A stretch of DNA of 64,000 nt from CAYQQR01 sp964420035. GTDB lineage: Bacteria > Bacteroidota > Bacteroidia > Bacteroidales > SM23-62. Below the pieces are notes generated by a model that was given only the letters and a program-made list of their open reading frames with translations, was not told the origin of the DNA and did not search any database. The DNA is taken from NCBI GenBank assembly GCA_964420035.1, contig CAYQQR010000009.1, positions 37,068 to 101,067 on the forward strand, in the 5' to 3' direction. The number at the start of each line of letters is the position of its first letter. Positions within the stretch are counted from its first letter, which is position 1. Shown piece by piece: positions 41,707-48,998 of this stretch. The position numbers and the translations under genes are program-made.

Positions 41707-42549
41707 ATGAATGTAAAGTATACAGAACGGTTTACCACCAATCCAACTGATTTCAAATCCTATGACACCCGGAGGATCCGGGAAGATTTTCTTGTTGAGA
41801 ACCTGATGGAAGATGATGCCATTAACCTGATTTACAGTCATTATGACCGCTTTATTGTGGGCGGTGCCGTGCCGCTGAAAAAGGGCCTGGTACTGGAGAC
41901 CATCGATCCCCTGAAAAGCGAGCACTTTCTTGACAGGAGAGAGCTGGGCATCATCAATGTCGGCGGGGACGGTTATGTAAAAGCCGATGGGACTGAATAT
42001 GATCTGGGATACAAGGAAGCACTCTATCTCGGGAAAGAAAACAAGGAAGTCAGTTTTCACAGTAAAGATGCCAAAGACCCGGCTCATTTTTATATCAATT
42101 CAGCACCGGCTCACCGCAAATATCCCAATAAACGGGTTACGCTGGAAGATGCGGAAGTTGCAGAATTGGGCTCGCTGGAATCTTCCAATGCCCGAAAGAT
42201 CAATAAACTGTTGGTGAACTCCGTTGTCGAAACCTGTCAGCTGCAGATGGGCATGACCGAGCTTAAGACAGGAAGCATATGGAATACCATGCCGCCGCAT
42301 ACCCATACCCGGAGAATGGAGGTTTATTTCTATTTTGAAGTCCCGGAAGGACAAGCGGTTTGCCATTTTATGGGAGAACCCACGGAAACCAGGCACCTGT
42401 GGCTGCAGAACGAGCAGGCAGCTATATCACCCGACTGGTCGATCCACGCGGGTGCCGGAACTTCCAATTATATCTTTATCTGGGGCATGGCAGGAGAGAA
42501 CCTGGACTATGGTGACATGGACGTGGCCCAGCCTACGGAACTTAAATAG
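41707..42549 (+). CDS. kduI: 5-dehydro-4-deoxy-D-glucuronate isomerase
   Basis: Cupin-fold, zinc-dependent isomerase of 280 residues that converts 4-deoxy-L-threo-5-hexosulose uronate (from unsaturated uronides made by polysaccharide lyases) to 3-deoxy-D-glycero-2,5-hexodiulosonate. Evidence: YTERFTTNPTDFKSYDTRRIREDFLVE N-terminus, HYDRFIVGGAVPL, and the metal-binding MPPHTHTRRMEVYFYFEVPEG motif near residue 197. The next enzymes, KduD and KdgK, are not in the window, while the aldolase Eda is encoded divergently 99 bases away. A mosaic of repeats begins right after its stop. Confidence 0.96.
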   Translation: MNVKYTERFTTNPTDFKSYDTRRIREDFLVENLMEDDAINLIYSHYDRFIVGGAVPLKKGLVLETIDPLKSEHFLDRRELGIINVGGDGYVKADGTEYDLGYKEALYLGKENKEVSFHSKDAKDPAHFYINSAPAHRKYPNKRVTLEDAEVAELGSLESSNARKINKLLVNSVVETCQLQMGMTELKTGSIWNTMPPHTHTRRMEVYFYFEVPEGQAVCHFMGEPTETRHLWLQNEQAAISPDWSIHAGAGTSNYIFIWGMAGENLDYGDMDVAQPTELK

Positions 42550-42557
42550 GATTCAGG

Positions 42558-42605
42558 ATGAGGCTGTGGGGATTGGGTGTGGGTGTGAAGAGCTTAAGAG
42601 CCAAA
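42558..42605 (-). repeat. Dispersed module R1, copy B (inverted)
   Basis: The reverse complement of this 48-base stretch matches 56132-56179 at 47 of 48 positions; the shorter copy at 812-840 matches its left part. It begins nine bases after the kduI stop. Confidence 0.85.
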
Positions 42606-42618
42606 TAGCAGCAGGGCT

Positions 42619-42695
42619 GTCATACAACAGTCATACGATGGTCATACGGTTGTCATACAATGGTCATACGGTTGTCATACAATGGTCATGCGGTT
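42619..42695. repeat. 11-bp tandem array, seven units
   Basis: Seven consecutive 11-base units of the form GTCATACnnnn, with endings ACA, ATG and GTT; units 3-7 alternate GTCATACGGTT and GTCATACAATG. The array is followed by GTTTTTGGTTTCTGGCT. A degenerate four-unit relative followed by the same GTTTCTGGCT lies at 57867-57920. Confidence 0.88.
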
Positions 42696-42916
42696 GTTTT
42701 TGGTTTCTGGCTACCAACGACCAGCAACAAGCAGCAAGTGACCAGAAACCAGAGGCCGGCCACCGGCCATACCTTGGCAATGGAGACTGACTTTAATGTG
42801 GACGCGGGATGCAGAAGCCTGTGCAAAAGTGAATCATGTACTAAAAAATAATGGAAATAAACTTGTCTGGAATATATCAGGCTGAATCATGAATTCTGAA
42901 TTAAATATACTTTTAA

Positions 42917-44128
42917 ATGAAAACATCAATTCTGATTTTTGTTGTATTATTGTTTGTAGCTGCTTGCAAGCTTCCCGAACGATACTTTACGGTAGTCAAC
43001 GACCTCGACATGAAGCGTGTGGACGCATTGATCGAGATTCCCGGTTCTGAATTTGAAAAGTATATGGGCACTGTGCTGCCCGGGAAATTTCTTTTGCTCA
43101 GGGATGAAAAGGGAGATACCATACCCTACCAGTTGCTTGACCTGGATGGTCAGCCGGGATGGGAGGAGATGGTCATCGTCACGAATCTCGAAGCTCAGGA
43201 AAGTAAACAGATCTATGTAGAATACATTGATTCCATGCCTCAATTTGATACACGGACCAACATACGTTTTTCACCCAAGGGAAGGCCGGAAGTGGAACTG
43301 GACTCGGCCATTCGGCTGGAAACCACAGAAACTGCTGAAACACAGCAATATTTCCAGTTCGAGGGAACAGGATGGGAGAATGACAAAGTAGGATTCAGGA
43401 ACTATTTCGATCAGCGGAATGCATTTGACATTTTCGGAAAAACAACTTCGGCAATGGTTTTGGATGAGGTCGGATTAACCGGGGATTATCATGCTTTGCA
43501 GGAATGGGGCATGGATATACTGAAGGTGGGTAATTCCCTGGGGCTGGGAAGCCTGGCCCTCTGGAGCAATGATAGTCTTTACCGTCTCGGGGATAATGGA
43601 GCAGGTAGCTTCAGGTTAATCTCAGAAGGATCCCTCCGGTCGGTTTTTGAGTTCAACCACAATAACTGGAAGGCTCATGATCAATCCTATGATGTTCAGT
43701 GCCTTGTTGAGATTACTGCAGGTCAGTACTTCTTTACCCTTGAAACATCATTTGACAGCCTGAAGGGGGCCCTGCCGGTTACCGGTCTCGTCAATATGAA
43801 GGCTTCAGATTATTTCTCGGGCAAGCTGGGAGAACATCAGCTATTGTTTTCCTATGATGAACAAGCTGAAGATACCTCAGGGCTGGGAATGGCCCTTATG
43901 GTTGAACCAGAATTATTTGCTGGGTTTTCCGAAACCCCTGACAGCGGACGGGGTATCACTCAAAGCTGGTGTTTAAAACTGGAACACCGGGATGGACAAA
44001 GTTTCAAATGCCATATCTTTGCCTGCTGGGCACGGTCAACAGACCAATTTAAAGATAAAGACGGCTTCACGGCTTATCTCAAAGAATGGTCCGCCCGGCT
44101 CAGGAATCCGGTAAAGGTGAAATGGTAA
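42917..44128 (+). CDS. DUF4861 family lipoprotein
   Basis: A 403-residue exported protein with a lipoprotein signal (residues 1-17, lipobox VAAC). The remainder is beta-rich and matches DUF4861: an N-terminal VVNDLDMKRVDALIEIPGSEF segment, then GTGWENDKVGFRNYFDQRNAFDIFGK, which is the most conserved block, and LEHRDGQSFKCHIFACWARS near the end. From memory, DUF4861 proteins often accompany uronic-acid polysaccharide genes and have been suspected to act on unsaturated or acidic sugars, but no activity is proven. The stop overlaps the next gene's ATG (ATGGTAA), so it is translationally coupled to the GH3 gene. Confidence 0.8.
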   Translation: MKTSILIFVVLLFVAACKLPERYFTVVNDLDMKRVDALIEIPGSEFEKYMGTVLPGKFLLLRDEKGDTIPYQLLDLDGQPGWEEMVIVTNLEAQESKQIYVEYIDSMPQFDTRTNIRFSPKGRPEVELDSAIRLETTETAETQQYFQFEGTGWENDKVGFRNYFDQRNAFDIFGKTTSAMVLDEVGLTGDYHALQEWGMDILKVGNSLGLGSLALWSNDSLYRLGDNGAGSFRLISEGSLRSVFEFNHNNWKAHDQSYDVQCLVEITAGQYFFTLETSFDSLKGALPVTGLVNMKASDYFSGKLGEHQLLFSYDEQAEDTSGLGMALMVEPELFAGFSETPDSGRGITQSWCLKLEHRDGQSFKCHIFACWARSTDQFKDKDGFTAYLKEWSARLRNPVKVKW

Positions 44129-46365
44129 GGCATTCAATCCAAACATCCTTTGTCTTCTGCCTAGTTTCCCTTGTTTTCAGCCAATGTGGGGAAAAAGGTC
44201 CTGTATCTGTTAACCTAAGCAGCATTGATCAAAAGGTAGATTCTGTACTGGCCCTGATGACCCTGGAAGAAAAGATTGGTCAGATGAGTCTGACCAGCGC
44301 CCCGGGAGAAGTAACCGGTCCCATTCTCGCGGATGAGGATGAACTGAGGGCCATTGAGCAGGGCCTGCTGGGTAATCTGTACAATGTACTGGGAGCAGAG
44401 AGGATAAGGATGGCCCAGGAAATAGCCGTGAACAATTCCAGGCTCAGGATCCCGCTGAGTTTCAGTATGGATGTGATCCATGGTTTCAGGACCGTTTTTC
44501 CGGTTCCCCTGGGAGAGGCGGCAAGCTGGGACCTGATGGCTATAGGGAAATCCGCACGTATTGCAGCTACAGAGGCGGCTGCATCGGGGATTAACTGGAC
44601 CTATGCCCCCATGGTGGACCTCTGCCGTGATCCCCGCTGGGGAAGGATAGCCGAAGGAGCCGGTGAAGATAAGTACCTGGCTTCCCTGATCGCCAGGGCT
44701 CGTGTCAAAGGCTTTCAGGGCAATGACCCGGGCAGCATCCGTACCATTGCGGCAACTGCCAAACATTATGCAGGTTATGGTGCCGCGCGAGGAGGAAGGG
44801 ATTACAATACGGTTGATGTTTCAAAACACTTCATGCACGAATACTACCTGGTCCCTTTTAAAGCAGCCGCTGATGAAGGCGTTGCTTCCATCATGCTTGC
44901 CTTTAATGAATGGAACGGAATACCGGCAACGGCTAATGAATACCTGGTGCGGGAAGTATTGCGTGAAAGCTGGCAATACCCCGGCATTACGGTTTCCGAC
45001 TGGAATTCCATTGGCGAAATGGTGGTCCACGGTTATGCCGGGGATGAAAAAGATGCTGCAAACAAAGCATTACAGGCAGGTTGCGATATGGAGCTGGTAT
45101 CCAAAACCTACCGGGAAAATCTAAAAGACCTGGTAGAATCCGGAGCGGTTCCTGTCTTGTTAATCGATAATGCCGTTCGCAGGATACTGAAACTGAAATT
45201 TGAACTCGGACTTTTTGATGATCCATACCGCTACTGTGACCGTAAGCGGGAAGATACCACCCTGCTCCACCCGGATCATATAGCCCATGCAAGGGATATG
45301 GCCCGGAAAAGCATCGTTCTGTTAAAGAACGAGGGACCGGTACTGCCCCTGTCTAAAGGGCTGCGCCGGATCGCCGTGATCGGTCCGCTGGCCGCCGACA
45401 AAGATGCCCCGCTGGGCAGCTGGCGGGCCGCGGGTTCTCCGGATGATGTGGTAAGCCTGCTTGAAGGAATAAGAAAGAAGGTATCCGGTAGAACCCGTGT
45501 GGTCTATTCAAAGGGATGCGAAATTGAAGGAAGGGATGGCAGCGGCATACCGGTTGCCGTAAGCGCTACACGTTATGCTGATGTCATAATTGCAGCAGTG
45601 GGAGAGGGTACCTGGATGAGCGGGGAGGCAGCAAGCCGGGGATTCCTGGATCTGCCCGGAAGACAGCAGGACCTCCTGGAAGCCCTCGTAAATACCGGTA
45701 AACCTGTCGTGGTGGTGCTGATGAACGGCAGACCCCTGGACCTGCGGTGGATGGATAAAAACGCCGCTGCCATACTGGAAACCTGGTTCAGCGGGGTGCA
45801 AGCCGGGAATGCCATAGCCGATGTTCTTTTCGGGGATTACAATCCCACGGGCCGCTTACCTGTGAGTTTCCCCTACGCGGTTGGACAGATCCCGGTCCAT
45901 TACGACAGGAAGAGTACAGGCAGGCCCTACGATTCTACCAGCCGTTTCTGGAGCCGCTACATCGATATGCCCAATGAAGCCCTGTATCCTTTTGGGTTTG
46001 GACTGAGCTACAGCGAAGTGGAATATCTGAATTTGGAAATTGACCGCGATGCGATGCATATGTTCGATACCCTTGGTGTTACACTGCGCGTTGCGAATAA
46101 AGGAAAAAGAGCGACAGAAGAAACGGTTCAGCTCTATATCCATGATGAACTGGCATCCCTGACCAGGCCCGATATGGAGCTTGTTGCTTTTAAAAAAAGC
46201 ATGATACCCGCGGGAGATACCGTTGTGCTTCGCTTTGGCATTACGATGAGAGATCTGTCTTACCTTCATAAGGACCTGGTTTACCGGGCCGATCCCGGCA
46301 GCTTCCAGGTCTTCGCCGGACCCAATTCCAGGGACCTGCTTGAAGCCCGGTTTATATTGTACTAA
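44122..46365 (+). CDS. GH3 family beta-glucosidase/beta-xylosidase lipoprotein
   Basis: A 747-residue periplasmic or surface glycosidase with lipoprotein signal (lipobox FSQC). The N-terminal TIM barrel (about 30-370) has MDVIHGFRTVFPVPLGEAASWD, the DPRWGRIAEGAGEDKYLASLIARARVKGFQG block, KHYAGYGAARGGRDYN, and nucleophile Asp293 in ITVSDWNSIGEM. The alpha/beta sandwich (about 390-600) has VLLKNEGPVLPL and GEGTWMSGEAASRGFLDLPGRQ, and the C-terminal fibronectin-III domain follows FGFGLSYSEVEY. The family covers beta-glucosidases and beta-xylosidases; the linked GH94 favours cello-oligosaccharides. The start at 44122 is chosen over 44086, which lies inside the preceding gene. Confidence 0.93.
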   Translation: MVRHSIQTSFVFCLVSLVFSQCGEKGPVSVNLSSIDQKVDSVLALMTLEEKIGQMSLTSAPGEVTGPILADEDELRAIEQGLLGNLYNVLGAERIRMAQEIAVNNSRLRIPLSFSMDVIHGFRTVFPVPLGEAASWDLMAIGKSARIAATEAAASGINWTYAPMVDLCRDPRWGRIAEGAGEDKYLASLIARARVKGFQGNDPGSIRTIAATAKHYAGYGAARGGRDYNTVDVSKHFMHEYYLVPFKAAADEGVASIMLAFNEWNGIPATANEYLVREVLRESWQYPGITVSDWNSIGEMVVHGYAGDEKDAANKALQAGCDMELVSKTYRENLKDLVESGAVPVLLIDNAVRRILKLKFELGLFDDPYRYCDRKREDTTLLHPDHIAHARDMARKSIVLLKNEGPVLPLSKGLRRIAVIGPLAADKDAPLGSWRAAGSPDDVVSLLEGIRKKVSGRTRVVYSKGCEIEGRDGSGIPVAVSATRYADVIIAAVGEGTWMSGEAASRGFLDLPGRQQDLLEALVNTGKPVVVVLMNGRPLDLRWMDKNAAAILETWFSGVQAGNAIADVLFGDYNPTGRLPVSFPYAVGQIPVHYDRKSTGRPYDSTSRFWSRYIDMPNEALYPFGFGLSYSEVEYLNLEIDRDAMHMFDTLGVTLRVANKGKRATEETVQLYIHDELASLTRPDMELVAFKKSMIPAGDTVVLRFGITMRDLSYLHKDLVYRADPGSFQVFAGPNSRDLLEARFILY

Positions 46366-46377
46366 AAAACGATTATT

Positions 46378-47108
46378 ATGAAAAAGTCAATATTCTATCT
46401 ATTCCTGTTCAGTCTTGTAACGGGCTCTCTGCTATTCAACGCCTGCCAAAAAAATAAAGCTCCGACCTGGATCATCTCCAAGCCGGGTCAAATGTGGCAG
46501 GTTGCGGAATATACCCCTTCTGCCAGTACCCCTGATTTTACAGTCCGCATTACCGGTGAGGCACAGGAGATCACGGCATGGGGTGCCTGTTTTAATGAAC
46601 CGGGGTGGACGGCACTGCAAAGCACAGGGCAGGAGCAAAGAGAACAATTGCTGAAAGAGTTCTACCATCCTGAAGAAGGATTGCGTTTTACGGTGTGCCG
46701 GATGCCTATAGAGGCCAACGACTATGCTACGGAATGGTATTCCCTGAATGATTCAGCAGGAGATATGGAAATGGAGCATTTCAGCATTGAACGGGACTGG
46801 AAAAATCTTATTCCCTATATCAAAGCAGCTATGGAGTATAATCCGGAACTGAAGATCTGGGGTTCCCCCTGGTGCCCCCCGGCCTGGATGAAAGTCAATA
46901 AGCACTATGCCTGCCGGCCTGCTGAAGTCAATAACCTGCCGGAATCGGGGGCAGGGCAGGAGGGAAGGACCCAGTTTATCATGGAGCAGGAATACCTGGA
47001 AGCCTACGCGGACTATTTCTCGAATCTGTAGAAACGGGAGATGACAAACTGGGGGTTGACTTGCCGGCACGGTCCTTCCAGACACTGCTGGTTCCCGGTG
47101 TTAAATAG
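46378..47108 (+). pseudogene. GH30 glycosidase remnant with internal deletion
   Basis: The open frame gives only 217 residues (stop TAG 47029) of a lipoprotein (lipobox FNAC) whose sequence is the N-terminal half of a GH30 glucosylceramidase-like enzyme: ITAWGACFNEPGWTALQS, GLRFTVCRMPIEANDYATEWYSLND and LKIWGSPWCPPAWMKVN. It breaks off at YADYFSNL, just before the expected acid/base NEP motif. In another frame directly after the break (47025-47108) lies a typical GH30 C-terminus, ending KLGVDLPARSFQTLLVPGVK. The catalytic middle, roughly 230-280 residues, is therefore deleted and the frame shifted. The intact ends indicate recent decay. Confidence 0.82.
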
Positions 47109-47116
47109 GAGTAAGT

Positions 47117-47148
47117 TTTGTTATTATGCTTTAGAAACATTATGTTTG
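47117..47148 (+). promoter_or_regulatory. Consensus promoter of the DUF234 ATPase gene
   Basis: TTTG (47117-47120), exactly 20 bases, TATGTTTG (47141-47148): a full match to the Bacteroidota housekeeping promoter. The predicted start site leaves about 13 bases before the GTG start codon. Confidence 0.7.
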
Positions 47149-47159
47149 TAAAACATAAT
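47139..47159. promoter_or_regulatory. Palindromic operator-like site over the -7 box
   Basis: Perfect inverted repeat with 9-base arms ATTATGTTT and AAACATAAT and the spacer GTA. The left arm contains most of the -7 box of the DUF234 gene and the right arm covers the likely start site, which is where a repressor dimer would block transcription. Confidence 0.55.
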
Positions 47160-47166
47160 TAAAGAA

Positions 47167-48537
47167 GTGGAGTTCATTAACAGAAAAAGAGAACTTGATA
47201 GAATCAGGCGCTTGCTTGCCAAAAAAGAAAGTATGTTGTTTGTCCTTTATGGCAGGAGGAGACTTGGCAAGACAAGGTTATTGCAACAAATAAGAAATGG
47301 AAGTGTTATTTATTTTACTGCTGATCAAAGTGAAATGCCACTGCAGATTTCATCTTTTTCCAAAATCATCGGAAATTATATAAAAGGTTTTGATTCAGTT
47401 ATTTATCCCAATTGGGAAAGCTGTTTACAGGCACTTATTGATCGGTTAGTCAGGAAAGTAACCATTGTTTTTGATGAATTCCCTTATTTGGTAAAGAATG
47501 CTCCGGAACTACCCAGTATCGTCCAAAAACTATTTGACAATCGTTCCGGGTTATCATTCCATCTGTGGCTGTGTGGATCATCACAACAGATGATGCATAA
47601 TCTTGTAATTAATGTTAATTCACCGCTGTATGGAAGGGCTAATGAGATAATCAAGCTTTCACCAATGAGTATTTATTACCTTCAGGAAGCGATCGGGTGC
47701 TCATTTATTGAAGCGGTTGAAGAGTATTCTATCTGGGGTGGGATTCCCCGTTACTGGGAATTGCGCGTACAGGAAAAAAGCATGAAGAAGGCGATCATCA
47801 ATCATATCCTCGACAGCAACGGCATTCTTCATGAAGAACCATTACGGTTATTCCTTGATGACAGCAGGGATACCGTACAGATGTATACCCTCGTTACGCT
47901 TATAGCCTCAGGTATGCATCGGCTATCTGGGATCGCTTCAAGGATCGGAAAACCGGCAACGCATCTCCACAGGCCACTACAGCGATTGATAAATCTGGGA
48001 TATCTTAAGAGAGAAATCCCTTTTGGAACCTCTCCGCGAAAAGCAAAGAGAACATTGTACAAAGTTGCCGACCCTTTCATTAATTTCTATTTCACTTATG
48101 TGGTCCCGGATAAAACATCCCTGGAATCAGGAATGGCTGAACGGGTATATGAAGATGTTATTGTGCCCGGTTTTGCAGAATATTGTTCCGGATTTTGGGA
48201 AGATATTTGCAGGGCTTCGATTCCTTTACTTTTTGGAGAAAAGCTTTTTTCTCCGGCTTCTCGTTGGTGGAGCACCCCTGGTGGAGAAAACCATTTTGAG
48301 ATTGACATCGTGTCGTCTTCAAGGGATAAAAATGAAATGATCGTTGCAGAAGCTAAATGGTCTGAATCTGTTAATATCAACTCATTATGTCATCAAATGG
48401 ATATTAAGATTGAGCATTTACCCGGAAAAGACAATAAAAAAATTCAAAAAGTACTTTTCCTAAAGTATAAACCTGAATACGTCCCTCCGGGTTATTCAGT
48501 TTTTACACCCGAAGATGTGATAAATGCCTTTCAATGA
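47167..48537 (+). CDS. DUF234 family ATPase with PD-(D/E)XK-like C-terminal domain
   Basis: A 456-residue P-loop protein of the archaeal-type ATPase/DUF234 family, common in archaea and Bacteroidota and often horizontally acquired. Start is GTG 47167, the codon for the usual MEFINRKREL opening. Walker A is GRRRLGKT (about 30-37), Walker B VTIVFDEFPYLV (about 98-109), followed by LWLCGSSQQMM. A winged-helix segment (about 250-285) precedes the DUF234 part, which has FEIDIVSSSRDKNEMIVAEAKW, the D...ExK pattern of PD-(D/E)XK nucleases. Its DNA is clearly more AT-rich than the flanking genes. Biological role is unknown; it sits between a GH30 remnant and a sulfatase, unrelated to both. Confidence 0.85.
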   Translation: MEFINRKRELDRIRRLLAKKESMLFVLYGRRRLGKTRLLQQIRNGSVIYFTADQSEMPLQISSFSKIIGNYIKGFDSVIYPNWESCLQALIDRLVRKVTIVFDEFPYLVKNAPELPSIVQKLFDNRSGLSFHLWLCGSSQQMMHNLVINVNSPLYGRANEIIKLSPMSIYYLQEAIGCSFIEAVEEYSIWGGIPRYWELRVQEKSMKKAIINHILDSNGILHEEPLRLFLDDSRDTVQMYTLVTLIASGMHRLSGIASRIGKPATHLHRPLQRLINLGYLKREIPFGTSPRKAKRTLYKVADPFINFYFTYVVPDKTSLESGMAERVYEDVIVPGFAEYCSGFWEDICRASIPLLFGEKLFSPASRWWSTPGGENHFEIDIVSSSRDKNEMIVAEAKWSESVNINSLCHQMDIKIEHLPGKDNKKIQKVLFLKYKPEYVPPGYSVFTPEDVINAFQ

Positions 48538-48550
48538 AACACTTTATACA

Positions 48551-48581
48551 GTGAGGGCATGACCGCCGGTCATACCCTCAC
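48551..48581 (+). terminator. Strong hairpin after the DUF234 gene
   Basis: Arms GTGAGGG/CCCTCAC and ATGACC/GGTCAT nest around the loop GCC, 13 pairs with one internal mismatch. It starts 14 bases after the stop. The following bases are A/T-rich but not a clean T-run. Confidence 0.6.
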
Positions 48582-48599
48582 ACCTTAAATCCTTAAAAC
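48582..48599. repeat. Short repeat ACCTTAAATCCTTAAAAC, copy 1
   Basis: An 18-base stretch repeated without mismatch at 58051-58068. Both copies lie at gene 3' ends. A looser relative is found at 56373-56400. Confidence 0.6.
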
Positions 48600-48621
48600 A
48601 AAAATCTCCTTCTTTTACTTG

Positions 48622-48647
48622 TAATTTTGATTTCTGTAATATATTTG
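48622..48647 (+). promoter_or_regulatory. Two -7 boxes ahead of the small acidic protein gene
   Basis: TAATTTTG (48622-48629) and TATATTTG (48640-48647) both match TAnnTTTG exactly. Neither has a clear -33 box. The second would give a leader of about 42 bases to ATG 48694. Confidence 0.4.
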
Positions 48648-48693
48648 AATCATAATTGAGTGCGGCATCGCTTGGTGCTTAATGGATTGAACA

Positions 48694-48939
48694 ATGAAAA
48701 AGAAGACAAACAAACCTGTGGCTGAAGACAGGGAAATAAAAGCTCCCGTTCCCAAATCAAACGGCAAAAGGGAAAAGAAACCTTCGATCTACGATGATTT
48801 CGAGGAGGAACTGGATCCTGACATTGAAGAGTTCCAGAGGGAACTCGAAGACATGCGCTTCGACGAATCCTGGAGCGAGGAAGAAGATGATAGGTCCGAC
48901 GATGGCTGGGACCGGTTCGACGAGGAAGACGAACGTTGA
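48694..48939 (+). CDS. Small highly acidic hypothetical protein
   Basis: An 81-residue protein with no recognised family. Residues 1-30 are basic (KKKTNKPVAEDREIKAPVPKSNGKREKKP), and residues 31-81 are strongly acidic with aromatic spacing (YDDFEEELDPDIEEFQRELEDMRFDESWSEEEDDRSDDGWDRFDEEDE). It has no signal peptide or membrane segment and is probably disordered. Two consensus -7 boxes precede it. The charge split could suit a nucleic-acid mimic or a ribosome-associated protein, but there is no direct evidence. The gene lies 59 bases before the sulfatase gene. Confidence 0.6.
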   Translation: MKKKTNKPVAEDREIKAPVPKSNGKREKKPSIYDDFEEELDPDIEEFQRELEDMRFDESWSEEEDDRSDDGWDRFDEEDER

Positions 48940-48998
48940 TTTGAAGATCCCGGATCATTCCCTTAACTTCAGGAGGTATTAACCCAAACTTTTTAATT

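Larger units (their letters stand above)
42550..42916. other. Repeat-rich gene-free region between kduI and the DUF4861 gene
   Basis: This 367-base gap contains, in order, an inverted copy of module R1 (42558-42605), a seven-unit 11-bp tandem array (42619-42695), GTTTCTGGCT-type words (42703-42750, with ACCAGAAACCAGAGGCC and GGCCGGCCACCGGCC), and an AT-rich lead to the DUF4861 gene with GAATTCTGAATTAAA words. I see no credible coding sequence in it. Confidence 0.7.

Noticed and set aside
42619..42695. CRISPR array
   Set aside because: Units are only 11 bases with no spacers, and no cas genes are present.
47167..48537. Transposase or insertion sequence disrupting the GH30 gene
   Set aside because: The ATPase has no transposase motifs, there are no terminal inverted repeats or target duplications, and the GH30 C-terminus lies before it, so it did not insert within the gene.
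48971..48976. AGGAGG as the ribosome binding site of the sulfatase
   Set aside because: It lies 22 bases before the ATG, too far for normal use, and no nearer start codon is in frame with a sensible protein. Shine-Dalgarno sites are generally rare here.
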